DNA from: Baffinella frigidus
Taxonomy: Eukaryota; Cryptophyceae; Cryptomonadales; Baffinellaceae
Length of the DNA: 12,274 bases
NCBI GenBank assembly: GCA_026770585.1
Contig: MU646664.1
Location: forward strand, 98,126-110,399
Direction of reading: 5' to 3'
Below, piece after piece: positions 10,768 to 12,274 of the stretch (positions are counted from its first letter, which is position 1; each line of letters starts with the position of its first letter). A program made the translations under genes and the position numbers. Under the pieces are notes generated by a model that saw nothing but the letters and a program-made list of their open reading frames with translations, did no database searches and was not told where the DNA came from.

Positions 10768-12238
10768 ACCCTGAACACTGAACACTGAACACTGAAACCT
10801 CCACCCTCAACACTCAACACTCAACACTCAACACTCAACACTCAACACTCAACACTCAACCTTCAACGCTGCACGCAGGCAAGAGCGTGGAGGCGCTGGT
10901 GCAGAGCATCCAAGAGGCCATCGCACACACAGGTGCCCAACCCCCACCCCAAACCACAACCCCTCAATCCCCAACCCCCAACCACCAAACCACAAACCAC
11001 AAACCACAAACCACAAACCACAAACCACAAACCACAAACCACAAACCACAAACCACAAACCACAACCCCTCAACCCCCAACAACTCAACCTTTAAACCCG
11101 AAATACCTAAACTCTTCATCCTAACCCCTCTAAATCCCTATACCCCTCTCAACCCCTCTAAACCCCTCTAAACCCCTCCAAACCCCTCTAAACCCCGCTA
11201 CCGCGGTACCCGCAGGCGCGCGGGAGGGGGGGGGGGGCGAGCGGGGGCGGGAGAGCGCCGAGCGGGTCGACGCGGCTGCCAAGCTCATCCTTCAGGTGCT
11301 GAGTACTCCCCCCTAACTCCTCATCCTTCAGGTGTGTGCGAAACCGTAATCCCTGAATCCTCGATCGTAAACCGAGGCCATGGATATAGGCCCAGTGTAG
11401 GGTTTCAGGGGGGTGCGCCTTCTCATGAGCGAGGTAACCCTGTGATGGTTTCCGGTCGCTTGACGATGGGAAACGGTGTATATCCCTTAAGTGGCGGACG
11501 GGCGAATATTCACCCTAACTCGCCCTAGGCAGGTCCTAGGGCCCTACCGTAGGGCGTATGTGCCTACTGGGCACTTAAGGGATATACCAGGAAATGAATT
11601 AGGCCCGCTGCCCAATGATGAATGATTCAGGTATGGTACGCCTCCTGCTCTGCACTCGGTTGCAAGCAGGCTCACACCTAGGACCTGCCTAGGACCTGTC
11701 CGGGGTCAATTTGGACCCCCTGGCCACTTAGGGGGTATATCCCTTAAGTGCCCAGTAGGCTCATACGCCCTACGGTAGGGTCCTAGGACCTACCTAGGAC
11801 CTCTTGGCCTGCAAATTTGCAGGCCTGGGCACTTAAGGGATACCGATAGCCCTACGGTGTTCCTAGGCTGACACGCACGTTCGAACCCCCACATGGCAGG
11901 CGGTGAAAGCTGGGCAGGGGCCGTTTTGGTTTGATCTGTGCAGGGTTGACTCATCTCGTGCACAGGTTTTTTTTTTGGACAGGAAGTGAAGGTTGGCAAG
12001 GCACACATTTAGTACCACGAAACGAAACGTCGCGTTCTGACATTCCCAATACTGACCTGGCGTGGCACACGACAGGCGGTGAAAGCCGGGCAGGGCAGGG
12101 CCTGTTTTGGTTTGATCTGTGCAGGGTTGACTAACATCGTGCACGGATTTTGTGCAGGCGGTGAAAGCTGGGCAGGGGGGCGGGCCGCAGCGCAAAACGC
12201 GCTCCAAGTCTGGGTCCGCGAGCGGGGGGAAGGCGTGA
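62..12238 (+). CDS. FANCI: FANCI-like Fanconi anaemia ID-complex protein, 20-exon model, 5' partial
   Basis: Spliced model: 62-135, 1184-1214, 1426-1467, 1774-1877, 2486-2558, 2741-2809, 3084-3146, 3460-3522, 3762-3842, 4551-4711, 5242-5326, 6322-6393, 6654-6832, 7430-7516, 7727-7796, 8726-8860, 9740-9872, 10879-10932, 11216-11295, 12158-12238. Every junction keeps frame, and the sum is 1737 nt ending in TGA. There is no initiator Met in exon 1, so the N-terminal part lies upstream. FANCI pairs with FANCD2 in the nucleus; the pair is clamped on DNA after mono-ubiquitination during crosslink repair. Resemblance, judged from memory of human FANCI: LL.AV....(D)LI..LR.AM in exons 1-2, VLR.N in exon 6 about 90 residues later (similar in human), and LS...(8-10)..AL..DS in exons 14-15. 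The basic tail with KTRSKS fits a nuclear protein. The exon structure is much surer than the name. Another HEAT-like nuclear scaffold (FANCD2, a condensin subunit) remains possible. Confidence 0.55.
136..288 (+). repeat. CCATAAA heptamer array in intron 1
   Basis: About 18 near-perfect units of accataa start just after the exon 1 donor, with a few CCATGA/ACATAA variants. This is a one-base variant of the telomere-like CCCTAAA unit, and it is uniform inside this intron. Confidence 0.85.
373..495. repeat. Imperfect inverted-repeat element in intron 1
   Basis: Arms at 373-410 and 458-495 pair, starting from a perfect GGTGGACGAC / GTCGTCCACC terminus and continuing with several mismatches through CCTAATT / AATTAGG. 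The 47-nt loop has further short pairing. The size and form fit a small hairpin (MITE-like) element. I see no transposase and no clear target duplication. Confidence 0.6.
520..1183 (+). repeat. Decayed tandem copies of exon 2 with flanks
   Basis: The sequence of exon 2 with its acceptor (gcag|cacgctggtgcgggcgatgg) recurs at about 525, 891, 1020 and 1102, with fragments near 615, 716 and 806. The copies at 1020, 1102 and 1184 are spaced 82 nt apart. The units at 1020 and 1102 carry an in-phase alternative donor GTAACT after SYSR (near 1071 and 1153), so a longer exon 2 variant could be spliced from them. A G-run and CAAAGTCCTCGG fragments separate the copies. Confidence 0.75.
1184..1214 (+). 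CDS. FANCI: Exon 2 of the model (31-nt mini-exon)
   Basis: Starts after CAG at 1181-1183 with one base that completes the exon 1 codon (Ser). It then reads [10 protein letters not shown] and ends in phase 0 before GTCCTC, the same donor hexamer as exon 1. It is the last of five copies. It aligns with the human FANCI helix that carries the ubiquitinated Lys523 (LRKAM, from memory), with Arg in place of that Lys. Choosing this copy rather than an upstream one is inference. Confidence 0.5.
1246..1425 (+). repeat. CCCCAAA-type heptamer array filling intron 2
   Basis: Units of CCCCAAA and CCTTAACC variants run almost to the exon 3 acceptor. They are mostly CCCCAAA here, unlike the CCATAAA of intron 1. 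Nothing else is visible in this intron. Confidence 0.8.
1426..1467 (+). CDS. FANCI: Exon 3 of the model
   Basis: Flanked by AACAG and GTAAAC. Fourteen codons in phase 0: [14 protein letters not shown]. It follows [10 protein letters not shown] directly, at the place where human FANCI has AVAGFLLLL (from memory). Confidence 0.75.
1468..1773 (+). repeat. Intron 3: CCCTAAA array and an unassigned segment
   Basis: Positions 1480-1610 are CCCTAAA units, nearly perfect for eight repeats. Positions 1623-1740 are a non-repetitive stretch with balanced base content that I cannot assign. I see no gene in it. Confidence 0.75.
1774..1877 (+). CDS. FANCI: Exon 4 of the model (copy a)
   Basis: Starts after CAG, ends at GG|GTAAAA, phase 0 in and phase 2 out. 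Reads [18 protein letters not shown] then [17 protein letters not shown]. Two related exons follow at 1917 and 2049. This copy is chosen because its 5' half reads as an amphipathic helix that extends exon 3, whereas the other copies have a Gly/Pro-rich 5' half. Confidence 0.7.
1917..2017 (+). repeat. Exon 4 copy b, phase-preserved
   Basis: Between TTTCAG and GG|GTAAAA lies an open reading stretch of 101 nt whose 3' half reads [16 protein letters not shown], close to exon 4. It enters in phase 0 and leaves in phase 2, exactly like exon 4. It could replace exon 4 but not follow it. A second AG at 1959-1960 would give a shorter start. Confidence 0.65.
2049..2149 (+). repeat. Exon 4 copy c, phase-preserved
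   Basis: Third copy, 132 nt downstream of copy b and nearly identical to it, flanked by TTGCAG and GG|GTGGAC. Same length and phases as copy b, with an intact reading frame. Confidence 0.65.
2220..2485 (+). repeat. CCCTAAA array and A-rich stretch, 3' half of intron 4
   Basis: Positions 2228-2393 hold about 20 CCCTAAA units with few changes. They are followed by A-rich sequence (AATAAATAAAAATAAT, and a duplicated AAAACGTAAAAACCC motif) up to the exon 5 acceptor. Confidence 0.85.
2486..2558 (+). CDS. FANCI: Exon 5 of the model
   Basis: Starts after AAAGCAG with one base that completes the exon 4 Gly codon. Reads [15 protein letters not shown] then AIHLLHLLL, ending before GTCACG. A second in-phase donor, GTGGGC at 2568, would add Val-Thr-Glu. 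A helical leucine-rich segment. Confidence 0.7.
2741..2809 (+). CDS. FANCI: Exon 6 of the model
   Basis: Follows GAAGCAG and ends before GTCAAC. Phase 0 on both sides, 23 codons: [18 protein letters not shown] then KNRTS. EVLRHN matches the VLRRN stretch of human FANCI (from memory) at a similar distance from the exon 2 motif. This is one of the better family signals. Confidence 0.75.
2810..3083 (+). repeat. Intron 6: ACTAAAAC octamer array with exon 6 copy
   Basis: Positions 2830-3020 hold ACTAAAAC-type units, an octamer relative of the heptamers. They are interrupted at 2881-2917 by a copy of the 3' half of exon 6 ([12 protein letters not shown]). Relative to exon 6 that copy differs only at third codon positions, and its donor is lost (TCGTTACA). 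Positions 3021-3075 return to CCCTAAA/CCCTCAA units. Confidence 0.8.
3084..3146 (+). CDS. FANCI: Exon 7 of the model
   Basis: Flanked by CTAG and GTAACG. 21 codons in phase 0: [18 protein letters not shown] then RVQ. It continues exon 6 at the place where human FANCI reads roughly SVMQTLLSQL..YYEP (from memory). Confidence 0.75.
3205..3336. mobile_element. Hairpin element A in intron 7 (MITE/introner-like)
   Basis: Perfect 21-nt terminal arms 3205-3225 and 3316-3336 (each itself containing the palindrome TATTTGAGTCAAATA) enclose perfect 19-nt inner arms 3250-3268 and 3292-3310 (GCAACGAAAATTACTACAC). It has no coding capacity. The inner core recurs in the elements at 7065-7266 and 10197-10326. 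A non-autonomous element is the likely explanation; introner origin is inference. Confidence 0.7.
3460..3522 (+). CDS. FANCI: Exon 8 of the model, with GA donor
   Basis: Starts after CTGGCAG. Reads [20 protein letters not shown] then Q, 21 codons in phase 0. The expected donor place is CAG|GAAACC, so there is no GT. No in-phase GT exists in or just after the exon, and reading on meets a stop within 15 codons. It is either a GA-AG intron or a broken donor. Confidence 0.65.
3523..3761 (+). repeat. CCCTAAA/CCCTAGA array, intron 8
   Basis: Nearly the whole intron is CCCTAAA with CCCTAGA and CCCCACC variants, including an approximate 39-nt higher-order duplication near 3546-3630. Confidence 0.85.
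3762..3842 (+). CDS. FANCI: Exon 9 of the model
   Basis: Flanked by GAAGCAG and GTGCAG. 27 codons in phase 0: [18 protein letters not shown] then SARPTSSAQ. Acidic/helical, then a Ser-rich end. Two decayed copies follow in the intron. Confidence 0.75.
3843..4106. repeat. Exon 9 copies separated by TTTAGGG repeats
   Basis: Copies of the 3' part of exon 9 with its CCCAG|GT donor lie at 3907-3952 and 4057-4102. Both lack the internal part of the exon, and the second fuses ALE directly to [12 protein letters not shown]. The spacers are G-rich TTTAGGG units, the opposite orientation to nearly all other introns in this window. Confidence 0.75.
4103..4409 (+). repeat. CCCTAAA and CCATAAA/CCACAAA arrays, intron 9
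   Basis: The telomere-like units return to C-rich orientation. Positions 4282-4385 are CCATAAA/CCACAAA/CCATAGA units. Positions 4170-4280 are irregular, with a duplicated CAGACCCATCCCTC. No gene is seen. Confidence 0.8.
4410..4460 (+). repeat. Copy of the 5' part of exon 10 (possible cassette exon)
   Basis: Follows GGCAG, reads [17 protein letters not shown] in phase 0 and ends before GTCACT, 51 nt. It parallels [12 protein letters not shown] of exon 10. It could be spliced in without a frameshift; I treat it as a relic copy. Confidence 0.55.
4551..4711 (+). CDS. FANCI: Exon 10 of the model, Gly/Lys-rich linker
   Basis: Follows CCCCAG and ends at CGG|GTATGT, phase 2. It begins [11 protein letters not shown] and continues as a Gly/Lys/Ala/Arg-rich low-complexity linker up to [16 protein letters not shown] may correspond to the FELDKSADF neighbourhood of human FANCI (from memory); this is weak. 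The low-complexity part has poly-G runs likely to vary in length. Confidence 0.65.
4749..4824. repeat. (AT)n dinucleotide tract in intron 10
   Basis: About 38 AT units, framed by repeated GCCATATATTA at 4723, 4829 and 4841. A simple-sequence tract that can form a cruciform. The long Tyr-Ile reading frames across it on both strands are not genes. Confidence 0.95.
4886..5051. repeat. 55-bp near-perfect inverted repeat, intron 10
   Basis: Arms 4886-4940 and 4997-5051 are reverse complements over 55 positions with one mismatch, starting CCACGATCGAACC. The 56-nt centre holds two further partial copies of the arm (GGTCCTGGTGTGCGGT). No coding frame. It may be a hairpin element or a palindromic duplication. 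Confidence 0.85.
5113..5190. repeat. Short inverted repeat upstream of exon 11
   Basis: CAGAAGCTGGG at 5140-5150 pairs with CCCAGCTTCTG at 5159-5169. CGGGCAAAGCTGAGATC at 5113-5129 pairs with GATCTCAGTTTTGCGCGCCCG at 5170-5190 with small bulges. The hairpin lies about 50 nt upstream of the exon 11 acceptor. Confidence 0.7.
5242..5326 (+). CDS. FANCI: Exon 11 of the model
   Basis: Follows CACCAG. Its first base completes the exon 10 Gly codon, then it reads [16 protein letters not shown] and [12 protein letters not shown], ending in phase 0 before GTGCGG. It is supported by the phase match on both sides and by a single open frame. It has no recognisable motif. Confidence 0.55.
5327..5810 (+). 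repeat. Duplicated exon 11 border and exon 16-region copy in intron 11
   Basis: Positions 5321-5455 (end of exon 11 plus the intron start, up to CGCGTGAGAATT) recur at 5635-5810, with an extra block of telomere-like repeats at about 5730-5779. Between the two copies, 5474-5634 is a 161-nt close copy of 8533-8696 from intron 15. Confidence 0.75.
5812..5975 (+). repeat. CCCATAA heptamer array, intron 11
   Basis: About 18 CCCATAA units with minor variants. This is another intron-specific form of the heptamer. Confidence 0.85.
5994..6229 (+). repeat. Two upstream copies of exon 12
   Basis: After CCCAG, 5994-6030 reads [12 protein letters not shown]. After GCCAG, 6179-6229 reads [17 protein letters not shown]. 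Both parallel exon 12 ([17 protein letters not shown]) with the acceptor kept, and both lack the exon 12 donor. The spacer is CCCTAAC/CCATAAC-type repeats. Confidence 0.75.
6322..6393 (+). CDS. FANCI: Exon 12 of the model
   Basis: Follows AACCAG and ends before GTTACG. 24 codons in phase 0: [17 protein letters not shown] then GDLGDMQ. It is the last of three copies and the only one with a donor in the correct phase. Confidence 0.7.
6394..6653 (+). repeat. Intron 12: heptamers, exon 13 relic, A-rich tract
   Basis: Positions 6410-6470 are degenerate CCCTCAA/CCCTAAC units. Positions 6552-6580 are a relic of the exon 13 start (GCTGAGGCTGCTCCTCAAC). Positions 6603-6650 are an A-rich AAAATAAAAAAT tract next to the acceptor. 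Confidence 0.7.
6654..6832 (+). CDS. FANCI: Exon 13 of the model
   Basis: Follows CACAG and ends at AAG|GTTTAC, phase 2. It begins [16 protein letters not shown], then [18 protein letters not shown], then a Gln/Glu/Lys/Gly/Asn linker with [14 protein letters not shown] resembles the FEDILSLF region of human FANCI (from memory). This is the longest exon of the model. Confidence 0.75.
6833..7064 (+). other. Intron 13, 5' part: no gene seen
   Basis: The sequence is not heptamer-based. A direct repeat near 6850-6887 (TTATAGGAGGGCTATA / TTATAGAAGGGCTATA) and short inverted arms (6941-6949 with 7009-7017; 7002-7017 with 7168-7184) are visible. The latter nest with the hairpin element that follows. 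Confidence 0.5.
7065..7266. mobile_element. Hairpin element B in intron 13 (MITE-like)
   Basis: Arms 7065-7105 and 7221-7266 pair over about 40 nt (GAGGCTACC..GCGAACAGAATAAA) with a few changes and a small insertion. The interior carries GAAAATTACTACACAC at 7191-7206, the core motif of the other two hairpin elements. No coding frame. Confidence 0.65.
7430..7516 (+). CDS. FANCI: Exon 14 of the model, acidic linker
   Basis: Starts after GGGCAG at 7429 with one base that completes the exon 13 Arg codon. Reads [22 protein letters not shown], then ALSGWK plus two bases before GTACAC. The frame is also open upstream to 7293, but only this AG gives the phase exon 13 needs. The acidic run fits a disordered linker; ALSGWK leads into the next helix. 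Confidence 0.6.
7517..7726 (+). repeat. CCCTAAA array, intron 14
   Basis: The intron is almost wholly CCCTAAA, CCCCAAA and AATCCTA variants up to CAACCAG. Confidence 0.85.
7727..7796 (+). CDS. FANCI: Exon 15 of the model
   Basis: Follows AACCAG; the first base completes Leu with exon 14. Reads [18 protein letters not shown] then MTCYK, phase 0 before GTAAAC. Joined to exon 14 it gives [15 protein letters not shown], which resembles LSMKFVSSLLTALFRDS of human FANCI (from memory), followed by a helix like EFMRYAVNVALQK. A good family signal. Confidence 0.75.
7797..8725 (+). repeat. Intron 15: serial copies of exon 16 5' part
   Basis: After an opening of AACCCGA heptamers, exon 16-like starts follow CAG at 7997, 8092, 8325 and 8511 (AGGAAGACCTCCGGAGT.., CGCATGGCACACTTCGC), each decayed or carrying small insertions such as GAGTGAGT. 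Positions 8166-8275 hold a 41-nt tandem repeat, nearly three units (CGCTCAAACCAAGATCCTCA). Positions 8363-8408 are the perfect reverse complement of 11630-11675. Confidence 0.75.
8726..8860 (+). CDS. FANCI: Exon 16 of the model
   Basis: Follows CTCAG and ends before GTCAGG. 45 codons in phase 0: [45 protein letters not shown]. The frame stays open to 9016. The donor at 8861 is chosen because exon 17 starts in phase 0 and because the duplicated fragment at 9040 diverges to GTGAAT at the same place. Helical; FANCI assignment of this part is weak. Confidence 0.65.
8861..9230 (+). repeat. Intron 16, 5' part: copy of the exon 16 3' border
   Basis: Positions 9039-9160 repeat 8812-8950 (GTCGCGGGG..ATC.CTGGGGACG..CACT.AGCTCAC, then CCCAGC.CTGTC, TCTCAGTCT and GGCTC.CCATTTT). 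A third, fainter copy is at 10463-10515. A direct repeat GCTCGAAAGTTGACG occurs at about 8956/8969. Positions 9170-9230 are heptamers. Confidence 0.6.
9234..9455 (+). repeat. Exon 17 copy 1, split by a mitochondrial fragment
   Basis: After AACAG it reads [12 protein letters not shown] like exon 17. It is then interrupted by foreign sequence at about 9271-9388 and resumes with decayed exon 17 sequence (CTCGAGCGCGAGATGGG at 9439). A dead copy. Confidence 0.75.
9271..9388 (+). pseudogene. nad11: nad11 (complex I 75-kDa subunit) fragment, NUMT
   Basis: In one frame it reads [39 protein letters not shown], then stops matching. This is the iron-sulfur ligand segment of Nad11/NuoG/NDUFS1 (CxxCxxC followed by the LGTSGRG motif). 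The fragment uses A/T-ending codons (tta, gta, aaa, aat, aga), unlike the G/C-ending exons around it, as expected for mitochondrial DNA. It has no start or stop of its own and covers about 39 residues of a roughly 700-residue protein, so it cannot function. Its ends are sharp inside the exon 17 copy. The alternative, a fragment of a nuclear or bacterial homologue, fits the base composition less well. Confidence 0.8.
9518..9680 (+). repeat. Exon 17 copies 2 and 3
   Basis: Copy 2, after CACCAG at about 9518, reads [18 protein letters not shown] then LLEREMGTL before heptamers. Copy 3, at about 9639 after CGCCAG, reads [17 protein letters not shown]. Both keep the acceptor and lack the exon 3' half. 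The spacers are CCCCAAA-type repeats and a duplicated segment (CCCTACACCCGAAAACCTAA at 9472 and 9698). Confidence 0.75.
9740..9872 (+). CDS. FANCI: Exon 17 of the model
   Basis: Follows CACCAG and ends at CACG|GTACAC, phase 1. Reads [44 protein letters not shown]. It is the last of four copies and the only full one. A long amphipathic helix pair; VMQHTK recalls the LMQHMK stretch near the human FANCI C-terminus (from memory; may be chance). Confidence 0.7.
9873..10190 (+). repeat. CATACG-rich repeats with copies of the exon 17 3' end
   Basis: TTTTTCATACG and TTTGTCATACG units recur through 9893-10165. Copies of the exon 17 end lie at 9947-9968, 10013-10072 ([19 protein letters not shown] with its GTAC donor) and 10159-10182. 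None has an acceptor, so they read as downstream tandem duplicates of the exon 17 end. Confidence 0.75.
10197..10326. mobile_element. Hairpin element C in intron 17 (MITE-like)
   Basis: Terminal arms CGGGGAAACCTATTTTT at 10197 and AAAATAGGTTTCCCCG ending at 10326, plus inner arms 10218-10246 and 10279-10308 (AGTTTGATGGCAAGGAAA..TTACTACACA / TGTGTAGTAATTTTCCTTGCCATCAAACT), pair with only few mismatches. The core is shared with elements A and B. No coding frame. Confidence 0.75.
10327..10878 (+). repeat. Intron 17, 3' part: exon 18 copy and heptamer arrays
   Basis: Positions 10365-10408 are G-rich GTGTAGGGT/GTTTAGGGGT units (reversed orientation). Positions 10552-10612 are an exon 18 copy after GGCAG ([18 protein letters not shown]). 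TGGGCGTAAGCAGA near 10517 recurs as TGGGCGTAAACAGA near 10687. Positions 10724-10862 are CCCTCAA, ACACTGA and ACACTCA arrays. Confidence 0.7.
10879..10932 (+). CDS. FANCI: Exon 18 of the model
   Basis: Follows CACGCAG with two bases that complete the exon 17 Gly codon. Reads [17 protein letters not shown] and ends in phase 1 before GTGCCC. A short amphipathic helix. Confidence 0.7.
10960..11215 (+). repeat. CAAACCA heptamer array, intron 18
   Basis: Positions 10985-11063 hold about 11 perfect CAAACCA units. They are followed by CCCCTCTAAA-type decamers at 11120-11197 up to the acceptor at 11215. Nothing else is seen. Confidence 0.9.
11216..11295 (+). CDS. FANCI: Exon 19 of the model
   Basis: Follows CCGCAG with two bases that complete Gly. 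Reads [18 protein letters not shown] then AAAKLILQ, phase 0 before GTGCTG. The G-run at 11226-11237 encodes Gly and is a likely site of sequencing or replication slippage; its length keeps frame here. The exon end with its donor (CTCATCCTTCAG|GTG) is repeated at 11321-11335. Confidence 0.65.
11336..11478 (+). other. Intron 19, 5' part: no gene seen
   Basis: Unique-looking sequence free of heptamers. A 64-codon open frame from 11334 has no recognisable content and no coding-like composition. I assign nothing. Confidence 0.4.
11479..11860. repeat. Complex palindromic region, CCTAGG and CTTAAG motifs
   Basis: Positions 11532-11588 and 11733-11790 are near-perfect inverted arms (GGTCCTAGG..CCTACCGTAGGGCGTATG..GCCTACTGGGCACTTAAGGGATATACC). 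Further copies of TATCCCTTAAGTG lie at 11481 and, inverted, at 11829-11842. CCTAGGACCTGCCTAGGACCT repeats occur near 11678 and 11782. The inner part holds the 46-nt segment 11630-11675 found inverted in intron 15. Probably nested hairpin elements. Confidence 0.75.
11900..12150 (+). repeat. Two upstream copies of the exon 20 start
   Basis: Copies at about 11900 and 12076, each after an AG, read AVKAGQG like exon 20. They are followed by a shared GTTTTGGTTTGATCTGTGCAGGGTTGACT..CGTGCAC segment. The second copy's tail runs into the true exon 20 acceptor. The poly-T at 11967-11975 is specific to the first copy. Confidence 0.8.
12158..12238 (+). CDS. FANCI: Exon 20 of the model, C-terminus and stop
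   Basis: Follows TGTGCAG in phase 0. Reads [26 protein letters not shown], then TGA at 12236-12238. The basic QRKTRSKS tail is compatible with a nuclear localisation signal and parallels the Lys/Arg-rich end of FANCI (from memory). It is the third and only terminated copy. Confidence 0.75.
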   Translation, partial: AVKAGQGGGPQRKTRSKSGSASGGKA

Positions 12239-12274
12239 GAAGCATTTCTTGATGTAGGTCCTAGAGTGAGAATG
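12239..12274 (+). other. Start of the 3' untranslated region
   Basis: 36 nt after the stop. GTAGGTCCTAGAG echoes the CCTAGG-type repeats of intron 19. No polyadenylation signal is visible before the window ends. Confidence 0.4.

Noticed and set aside
10985-11063. CRISPR-like array
   Set aside because: Units are 7 nt with no spacers, in a eukaryotic intron.
10849-11171. Proteins of repeated CGLWFVV or NHKPQTT
   Set aside because: Heptamers have a length not divisible by three, so three units make a 7-residue protein repeat in any frame. No coding evidence.
62-12238. Dinoflagellate origin
   Set aside because: AG|G acceptors, a possible GA donor and TTTAGGG repeats would fit, but dinoflagellate mitochondrial DNA lacks nad11, so the nad11 fragment argues against it unless it came from another source. 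Left open.
1-12274. tRNA, rRNA or other structured RNA genes
   Set aside because: I saw no cloverleaf with a TTCRA arm and no rRNA core motif on either strand. The hairpins found are inverted repeats without RNA-family features.

Overview
The window is nuclear DNA from a eukaryote, probably a unicellular alga or related protist. It holds short GC-rich exons with canonical-looking borders (mostly ..AG|G starts and GT.. donors), long introns, no bacterial-style operon, and introns packed with C-rich heptamers of the CCCTAAA (TTTAGGG, plant/alga-type telomere) family. A nad11-like mitochondrial fragment inside one intron hints at a lineage whose mitochondrial DNA still encodes nad11 (for example ochrophytes or cryptophytes). 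This is an inference only.

I reconstruct one gene on the + strand running through the whole window: 20 exons between 62 and 12238, with the 5' end outside the window and the stop codon at 12236-12238. All exon phases join without a break. The coding sum is 1737 nt (578 codons plus stop). The product is helix-rich and ends in a basic Ser/Gly tail. Several stretches, in the right order and at similar spacing, resemble my recollection of the middle and C-terminal half of FANCI, the partner of FANCD2 in interstrand-crosslink repair. I call it FANCI-like with moderate confidence. No search was run.

Layout: exons 1-9 (62-3842) cover the FANCI-like middle region. Exons 10-11 (4551-5326) are a low-complexity Gly/Lys-rich linker. 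Exons 12-13 (6322-6832) are helical. Exon 14 (7430-7516) is an acidic linker. Exons 15-17 (7727-9872) are helical. Exons 18-20 (10879-12238) form the C-terminus.

The most unusual property lies in the introns. At least eleven of the twenty exons have one to five partial, decayed copies in the neighbouring introns, often with a splice site attached. Introns also hold intron-specific homogenised telomere-like heptamer arrays, three hairpin (MITE/introner-like) elements that share an AATTACTACAC core, large inverted repeats, dispersed intron-to-intron duplications, an AT dinucleotide tract, and the nad11-like fragment inserted into a dead copy of exon 17. The picture fits introns growing by local duplication and by patching with telomere-like repeats, mitochondrial DNA and hairpin elements, as error-prone break repair would do.
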